From Bin5 sp034428395 (GTDB taxonomy: Bacteria; Chloroflexota; Anaerolineae; Caldilineales; Caldilineaceae), in NCBI GenBank assembly GCA_034428395.1, contig DAOUHX010000531.1, forward strand, positions 1 through 11,397: a stretch of DNA of 11,397 nucleotides, given 5' to 3'. The notes beneath the pieces were generated by a model. That model was not told the origin of the DNA, searched no databases, and saw only the letters and a program-made list of their open reading frames with translations. A program made the position numbers and the translations under genes. Below are positions 7,220 through 11,397 of this stretch, piece after piece; the stretch's first letter is position 1, and every line of letters begins with the position of its first letter.

Positions 7220-7224
7220 CCCGC

Positions 7225-7253
7225 TTGACCGCGGAATACGCTGCTGCTATCCT
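7225..7253 (+). promoter_or_regulatory. Promoter of the hemC operon
   Basis: -35 TTGACC (7225-7230), a 17-bp spacer and -10 TATCCT (7248-7253). The predicted start near 7260 gives a leader of about 100 nt to the hemC ATG. The leader contains a small hairpin AAGGC-ACCG-GCCTT (7285-7298) and GAATCTCT twice (7258-7265, 7299-7306); no known riboswitch is recognised. Confidence 0.6.
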
Positions 7254-7359
7254 AACCGAATCTCTGAGGTGGCGCTACGCGGGGAAGGCACCGGCCTTGA
7301 ATCTCTCCATTCCTTGCCCTGGCTGCTACGGCGCCGCAAATGACTCTAACAGGCAAGAA

Positions 7360-8376
7360 ATGTCCACGCCTCGTCACATCCGTCTCGGCAGCCGCGGCTC
7401 TGCCCTGGCCCTCTGGCAGACAGAGCATGTCGCCGCGCAGCTACGCGCTCTATACCCAGACCTGGCAATAGAAAAAGTCATTATCCAGACAAAAGGAGAC
7501 CGGGTCCTGGATAAACCCTTGCCCAGCATTGGAGGCAAAGGACTCTTTACCCTGGAACTCGAAGAGATGCTGCTCAGCGGCGGAATCGACGCGGCCGTCC
7601 ACAGCCTTAAGGACCTTCCCGCCGCCGAGCCGGAGGGGCTCGCCTTGGGCGCTATCCCGGCCAGGGGCGATGTCTCAGATGCGATAATTGTTCGCAACGA
7701 GGAAGTGCGGCGGCACACAGTTCTCGTCCTGAAGGAAGGCGCGGTAGTCGGCACCGGCAGCGTTCGGCGCGCCGCACAGCTGCTGGCGCTGCGGCCCGAC
7801 CTTAGCATACGCGGCATTCGCGGTAATGTGGACACGCGCGTCCGCAAGGCGCTCGACCCGGAAGGGCCCTACGACGCTGTCGTCCTGGCGTCAGCCGGCC
7901 TCAACCGGCTGGGCCTGGACGAACACATCGCTCTTACTCTACCGCTTGAGCAGATGTTGCCCGCGCCCGGACAGGGAGCGCTGGCAGTGCAGTGCCGCCG
8001 CGCTCCAGAATGGCTGGACCTTTTCGGCCCAATCGAGAACAAAGATACGCGCGTCGCCGTTACCGCCGAACGCGCCTTTCTGGCCGGGCTTGGCGGCGGC
8101 TGCCGTGCCCCAATCGCCGCACTGGGGGAGCTTGCGCCCCCCAACGCATCAGTTGGCTCCGCTTCGCAGACAGTCGAAGCCGAAAATCTATGCCTGCGCG
8201 GCCGCGTCAGCGCGCCAGACGGCAGCCGTCAGGTCGATGTGCAGATGACCGGGCCCCGAGACGAAGCCGAGCAGTTGGGCCGCGCCCTCGCGCAGTGGGC
8301 GCTGCGCGAAGGCGCGCAGGAGATCATCGACGAAGTCTATCAGAATGAAGGACCGCCAAGTGCGGGCCAGCCATAG
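7360..8376 (+). CDS. hemC: Hydroxymethylbilane synthase (porphobilinogen deaminase)
   Basis: Polymerises four porphobilinogens into hydroxymethylbilane, using a covalent dipyrromethane cofactor. 338 aa, slightly longer than the usual 310. Visible: R12 and S14 in GSRGSALAL, the catalytic HSLKDLP (81-87) with K84 and D85, VRRAAQ (135-140), R151 and R154, and the PAPGQGALAVQ signature (201-211). The cofactor cysteine is C248 in GGGCRAP. The extra length is mostly an Ala/Ser-rich stretch in domain 3 (about 259-276) and a short C-terminal tail. The start at 7360 is chosen because the fold begins at residue 6 and the predicted promoter lies inside any longer reading from 7168; the SD is weak (AGGCAAG). 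It is the first gene of the hem operon. Confidence 0.95.
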   Translation: MSTPRHIRLGSRGSALALWQTEHVAAQLRALYPDLAIEKVIIQTKGDRVLDKPLPSIGGKGLFTLELEEMLLSGGIDAAVHSLKDLPAAEPEGLALGAIPARGDVSDAIIVRNEEVRRHTVLVLKEGAVVGTGSVRRAAQLLALRPDLSIRGIRGNVDTRVRKALDPEGPYDAVVLASAGLNRLGLDEHIALTLPLEQMLPAPGQGALAVQCRRAPEWLDLFGPIENKDTRVAVTAERAFLAGLGGGCRAPIAALGELAPPNASVGSASQTVEAENLCLRGRVSAPDGSRQVDVQMTGPRDEAEQLGRALAQWALREGAQEIIDEVYQNEGPPSAGQP

Positions 8377-8422
8377 TAGCGAAGGGGCAATCGTCCCGCG
8401 CACACCTGGAGGTACACCGCGG

Positions 8423-9295
8423 ATGTGCCCCCAGCCACTCGCAGGTCTCCGCATCGTTAATACACGCGCTGCGCGCCAGGCCGCCTCGCTGACCCGCGCA
8501 TTGGAGACAGAGGGCGCCCACGTACTGCATTATCCTGGCATCGAGATTCTGCCCAGCGCCGAGTCAAAGTCGCTCGACACGGCGTTGAATGCCTTGGCCG
8601 CTGGCCGATTCGACTGGCTGATTGTCACAAGCGCCAACACAGCCTATGTGATGGCCGACCGGCTGTCAGCATTGGGGATCGCCCTCGGCAAAGTCGCCCA
8701 TTCCAGGACGCGAGTGGCTGCCATTGGCGCCGCCACCGCGGCTGCTGTCGAAGACGAACTGCACCTGCGCGTCGATTTCATGCCGCCGCAGGCCATCGCA
8801 GAGTCACTGGCGGGCAGCCTCCCGGCGAGTAAGGGGGACTGCGTCTTCCTGCCACAATCTGCACTTGCCCGTCCCGTTCTGCGGGAGGCACTGCGCATGA
8901 CTGGGGCCGAGGTGACCGCTGTTTCCGCTTACCATACTTCTGTCGGTCGCGGAGGCGATGACCTGCCGCAGCTGCTTAGCCAGGGTGCAGTTGATGCCAT
9001 TACCTTTACCAGCGCTTCCACGGTTCACAACTTTGTCAGGAGACTTCAGGCCGAACTCCAGGGAGATTGCGAGGATGGAGGAGAAGAACGAAGCACGCCG
9101 CCGCACAGCGGAATCCGTCTTCCCTTCCCGCTCCTCCAGACGCTCTTCTCACACGCCGCCGTGGCCTGCATCGGTCCGGTGACAGCCGACGCCGCTCGCA
9201 GCCACCACCTTCCCGTGCGCGTTGTCGCTGAAAAACATGATTTTGAGAGTCTGATACAAGGCATGAAGACCTACTTTGCCGCTAACCGCCTATGA
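8423..9295 (+). CDS. hemD: Uroporphyrinogen-III synthase
   Basis: Inverts ring D and closes hydroxymethylbilane to uroporphyrinogen III, the branch point to heme, siroheme and corrinoids. 290 aa. HemD is poorly conserved, but family landmarks are present: an opening strand LRIVNTRA, VTSANTAYVM (68-77), VFLPQS (141-146), Y170 before the domain linker, ITFTSASTV (193-201) and CIGPVTADAA (249-258). Position right after hemC supports the call. The start at 8423 is set by GGAGGT (8408-8413) 9 nt upstream, 46 nt after hemC; an earlier ATG at 8345 would overlap hemC and lacks this SD. Residues 209-240 are an atypical hydrophilic insertion with an 8-bp inverted repeat in its DNA. Its stop overlaps the next start by 4 nt (ATGA). 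Confidence 0.88.
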   Translation: MCPQPLAGLRIVNTRAARQAASLTRALETEGAHVLHYPGIEILPSAESKSLDTALNALAAGRFDWLIVTSANTAYVMADRLSALGIALGKVAHSRTRVAAIGAATAAAVEDELHLRVDFMPPQAIAESLAGSLPASKGDCVFLPQSALARPVLREALRMTGAEVTAVSAYHTSVGRGGDDLPQLLSQGAVDAITFTSASTVHNFVRRLQAELQGDCEDGGEERSTPPHSGIRLPFPLLQTLFSHAAVACIGPVTADAARSHHLPVRVVAEKHDFESLIQGMKTYFAANRL

Positions 9296-10062
9296 CGGGA
9301 GAGAATTCCACTGCCCGCTTCACGGCTCGCGCCGAAAACTATCTCAGATACCGGCCGCGCTACCCGCGTGCAGTGATTCCCCTGCTGCAAAAGGAGATTG
9401 GACTCTCACAGAACTGGCACGTAGCCGATATCGGGTCGGGCACAGGGTTCCTCGCCGAACTCTTCGTCGACTTTGGCTGTGACGTTGTGGGTGTAGAACC
9501 GAACCAGGCCATGCGCCAGGCCGGTGACTTCCATCTCTCAGGACGCGGCAACTTTCGCAGTCTGAACGCCTCAGCCGAAGCTACCTGCCTGCCGGACTCA
9601 TCCTTTGATCTGGTTACCGCCGGACAGGCCTTCCACTGGTTCGATCCGGGGCCGGCACGCAAGGAGTTCATCCGAATCCTACGGCGCCCCGGCTGGATTG
9701 CCCTCGCTTGGAATTCCCGCCCCGTCACATTGTCACCTGTAAACAGCGAATACGAGGCGATCCTGGAACTGTTGGACCAGGACTACCGAAATGTCGCGGA
9801 GAAGAATACGCGCCCTGCGGCCTTGGAAAGTCTGCTCGAGAATGAGGCCTCTCTGGCGCACGCACGCTTCCCCAACCCGCAGCGTTATTCTTGGGACCAG
9901 TTGCGCGGCCGCGCCCTCTCTTCCTCCTACGCGCCTCTACAGTCGGACCCGCGTCACACGGGGTTCGTAAACGCCCTTCGGACGCTCTTCGAACGCTATC
10001 AGCGCGACGGCAAGTTGGACTTCCTGTACGAGACGAATCTATACTGGGGTCAAATCAACTGA
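9292..10062 (+). CDS. Class I SAM-dependent methyltransferase, substrate unknown
   Basis: 256 aa with a Rossmann-like methyltransferase core. Motif I VADIGSGTG (44-52) binds SAM, the acidic E69 in VVGVEPN (65-71) should bind the ribose, motif II-like NASAEATCLP (92-101) follows, and SFDLVTAGQAFHWFD (104-118) is the post-II signature seen in many UbiE/Methyltransf_11-like proteins. The C-terminal third is aromatic-rich (SSYAPLQ, FLYETNLYW) and probably forms the acceptor site. It is not CobA/SUMT or CbiT-like by any motif I can see. Its ATG overlaps the hemD stop by 4 nt without an SD, so it is translationally coupled and cotranscribed with the hem genes. Acceptor unknown: a tetrapyrrole is suggested only by position. 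Confidence 0.85.
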   Translation: MTGENSTARFTARAENYLRYRPRYPRAVIPLLQKEIGLSQNWHVADIGSGTGFLAELFVDFGCDVVGVEPNQAMRQAGDFHLSGRGNFRSLNASAEATCLPDSSFDLVTAGQAFHWFDPGPARKEFIRILRRPGWIALAWNSRPVTLSPVNSEYEAILELLDQDYRNVAEKNTRPAALESLLENEASLAHARFPNPQRYSWDQLRGRALSSSYAPLQSDPRHTGFVNALRTLFERYQRDGKLDFLYETNLYWGQIN

Positions 10063-10094
10063 AAGACGTGTGGAGCTACGATTGCCGGGCAAGA

Positions 10095-10115
10095 GTTCCG
10101 GTGGTCAGTTATCAG
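10095..10115 (+). repeat. Degenerate heptamer repeats upstream of hemB
   Basis: Three adjacent 7-mers, GTTCCGG, TGGTCAG and TTATCAG, resemble the TKGYCRG heptamers found after hemB. They lie in the 73-bp gap between the methyltransferase and hemB, which argues that this gap is non-coding and supports the hemB start at 10136. Confidence 0.45.
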
Positions 10116-10135
10116 ATGAAAGTGGCAGACCAACC

Positions 10136-11194
10136 ATGAATATCCTGCAGCCATTTCCCGCTACAATCGACGGTCACGCCTCTGTGCAGGGGTCCGTGCG
10201 GCGCCCAAGGCGGACTCGACTCAGTCCGGCATTGCGAAGGATGGTGCGAGAGACAGTACTGTCACCTGCCGATTTCATATATCCGCTCTTCGTACGCCAC
10301 GGAACTGACGAGCGGCGCCCGATCGCCTCGATGCCGGGCCAGTTCCAGCTCTCGGTCGACCAACTGGCCGCGGAAGCCGAACTGGTCCTGGAGCTGGGCA
10401 TCCCGGCCGTTATCCTGTTCGGCATTCCGGCGGAAAAAGACTGGTGCGGCAGCGACAACTTCAGCCCGCGCGGCGTCGTCCCTGAAGCGATCCGCGCCCT
10501 CAAGGCGGCCGCGCCGGAACTGATCGTAATCTCCGACATGTGCTTCTGCGAATATACCGACCACGGCCACTGCGGGCTGATCAACACGCCCAGCGCGGAC
10601 GAATACAACGCCGCGCTGCCCGAGGGCTATCTGCTCAACGACCCGTCGCTCGAACTGCTGGGCCGGGCCTCCGTTGTCCACGCCGAGGCAGGCGCCGACG
10701 TGATCGCGCCCTCGGCGATGCTGGACCACATGGTGGCTGCCGTCCGCCGAGCGTTGGACGAGGCCAGCCTTGAGCATGTGTCGATTCTGAGCTACGCCGC
10801 TAAGTACGCCAGCAGCTTCTACGGCCCCTTCCGCGACGCAGCCGAAAGCCCGCCCTCCTTCGGCGACCGCAGCCAGTACCAGATGGACCCGGCCAACCGC
10901 CGCGAGGCGCTCAAGGAGGTCGCGCTCGACGTGGACGAAGGGGCCGATATGATCATGGTTAAGCCGGCCCTGCCCTACCTGGACGTGCTCGCCGCCGTGC
11001 GGCAGCAGTTCAACCTGCCCACCGCCGCCTACCAGGTCAGCGGCGAGTACGCCATGCTCCACGCGGCCGCGGCCAACGGCTGGCTCGACCTGCGCAAGTG
11101 CGCGCTCGAAAGCCTGACCAGCATAAAGCGCGCCGGCGCCGACATGATCCTTACATACTTCGCCAAGGACGCGGTCCGCTGGCTGGCTGGCTAG
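10136..11194 (+). CDS. hemB: Delta-aminolevulinic acid dehydratase (porphobilinogen synthase), zinc type
   Basis: Condenses two 5-aminolevulinates to porphobilinogen, supplying HemC. 352 aa from this start, a little longer than the usual 325-335 because of about 25 extra N-terminal residues. The zinc-binding cysteines are C136, C138 and C146 in DMCFCEYTDHGHCG, so it belongs to the Zn-dependent class rather than the Asp-rich Mg class. Schiff-base lysines are K223 in AAKYASSFYGPFR and K276 in MVKPALPYLD. E261 in the EVALDVDEGAD stretch matches the allosteric Mg site. A GTG at 10070 would add 22 residues but these read through heptamer repeats and look non-coding. The SD is weak. It is the last gene of the hem operon, 73 nt after the methyltransferase. 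Confidence 0.95.
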   Translation: MNILQPFPATIDGHASVQGSVRRPRRTRLSPALRRMVRETVLSPADFIYPLFVRHGTDERRPIASMPGQFQLSVDQLAAEAELVLELGIPAVILFGIPAEKDWCGSDNFSPRGVVPEAIRALKAAAPELIVISDMCFCEYTDHGHCGLINTPSADEYNAALPEGYLLNDPSLELLGRASVVHAEAGADVIAPSAMLDHMVAAVRRALDEASLEHVSILSYAAKYASSFYGPFRDAAESPPSFGDRSQYQMDPANRREALKEVALDVDEGADMIMVKPALPYLDVLAAVRQQFNLPTAAYQVSGEYAMLHAAAANGWLDLRKCALESLTSIKRAGADMILTYFAKDAVRWLAG

Positions 11195-11243
11195 TGGTCA
11201 GTTGCCGGTGGCCAGTTGCCGGTTGCCAGTGGTCAGTTGCCGG
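11195..11243 (+). repeat. Seven tandem heptamers (consensus TKGYCRG)
   Basis: Immediately after the hemB stop, 49 bp divide exactly into seven 7-mers: TGGTCAG, TTGCCGG, TGGCCAG, TTGCCGG, TTGCCAG, TGGTCAG, TTGCCGG. The class is like the short tandemly repeated repetitive sequences known from cyanobacteria and other genomes. The sixth heptamer also pairs with sequence just past the array (GGTCAG 11231-11236 with CTGACC 11247-11252), which may act as a hemB 3' hairpin; no U-run follows. Confidence 0.8.
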
Positions 11244-11270
11244 AGGCTGACCGGGAGATGCATGCAGAAT

Positions 11271-11299
11271 TTGCCGATACCGACCCCTTTGGCTATACT
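11271..11299 (+). promoter_or_regulatory. Promoter of tRNA-Ser
   Basis: -35 TTGCCG (11271-11276), a 17-bp spacer and -10 TATACT (11294-11299). The predicted start near 11306 leaves about 50 nt of 5' leader to be removed by RNase P before the tRNA at 11357. Confidence 0.6.
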
Positions 11300-11356
11300 G
11301 ATTCGGCTTTTGGGTAGAGTTGCCTACATCTAGTCAACTGGCCGCTCTTCCAGTTC

Positions 11357-11397
<41 letters not shown>

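Noticed and set aside
7168..7359. 64-residue N-terminal extension of hemC
   Set aside because: It contains the hemC promoter, the sequence looks non-coding, and the enzyme fold begins just after the ATG at 7360.
8345..8422. Earlier hemD start overlapping hemC
   Set aside because: The ATG at 8423 has a strong SD (GGAGGT) at good spacing and the HemD fold begins right after it; the extra 26 residues match nothing.
10070..10135. GTG-initiated 22-residue extension of hemB
   Set aside because: It reads through heptamer-repeat DNA, and HemB from 10136 is already longer than usual.
10262..11062. 266-aa minus-strand ORF opposite hemB
   Set aside because: Antisense shadow of hemB; no recognisable domain.

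Overview
The window is a GC-rich bacterial chromosome segment made almost entirely of housekeeping metabolism: TCA cycle and respiration, fatty acid synthesis, pyrimidine synthesis and tetrapyrrole synthesis. My best guess is a Chloroflexota (Anaerolineae/Caldilinea-like) genome. The guess rests on the style of the SdhC subunit, the E. coli-like NADP isocitrate dehydrogenase, the animal-CAD-like dihydroorotase and the short heptamer repeats. It is an inference, and no phylogenetic marker here proves it. I see no CRISPR array, IS element, phage gene, toxin-antitoxin pair or other accessory system.

Layout. (1) Positions 1-334, minus strand: the 5' part of sdhC, cut by the window edge, with a near-consensus sigma70-type promoter at 425-453 and a strong Shine-Dalgarno (SD). 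(2) Positions 583-2685, minus: a short-chain dehydrogenase followed 39 nt later by icd, probably cotranscribed. (3) Positions 2958-3362, plus: a small four-helix membrane protein with histidines in its helices, ending at a hairpin shared with the convergent fabF. (4) Positions 3449-4678, minus: a solitary fabF-type ketoacyl-ACP synthase with a TTGACG-17-TATAAT promoter (4832-4860) and a long leader. (5) Positions 5000-7114, minus: a pyrC-pyrB operon with its own promoter (7148-7176). Its dihydroorotase is of the animal CAD type and the gene order matches DHOase-ATCase in CAD. (6) Positions 7360-11194, plus: a divergent hemC-hemD-methyltransferase-hemB operon running from porphobilinogen formation to uroporphyrinogen III. 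(7) Positions 11195-11397, plus: seven tandem heptamers, a promoter, and the first 41 nt of a tRNA-Ser(GGA) cut by the window edge.

How the genes fit together. HemB makes porphobilinogen, HemC polymerises it to hydroxymethylbilane and HemD closes the ring to uroporphyrinogen III, feeding heme, siroheme and corrinoids; the methyltransferase between hemD and hemB has no assigned substrate. PyrB makes carbamoyl-aspartate and PyrC closes it to dihydroorotate. Icd and Sdh are two TCA steps, and Sdh needs heme b. Five promoters could be read by eye and all have exactly 17-bp spacers, which helped fix gene starts. The points most worth a second look are the CAD-like DHOase/ATCase pair, the heptamer repeats on both sides of hemB, the unassigned methyltransferase in the hem operon and the four-helix histidine-bearing membrane protein.
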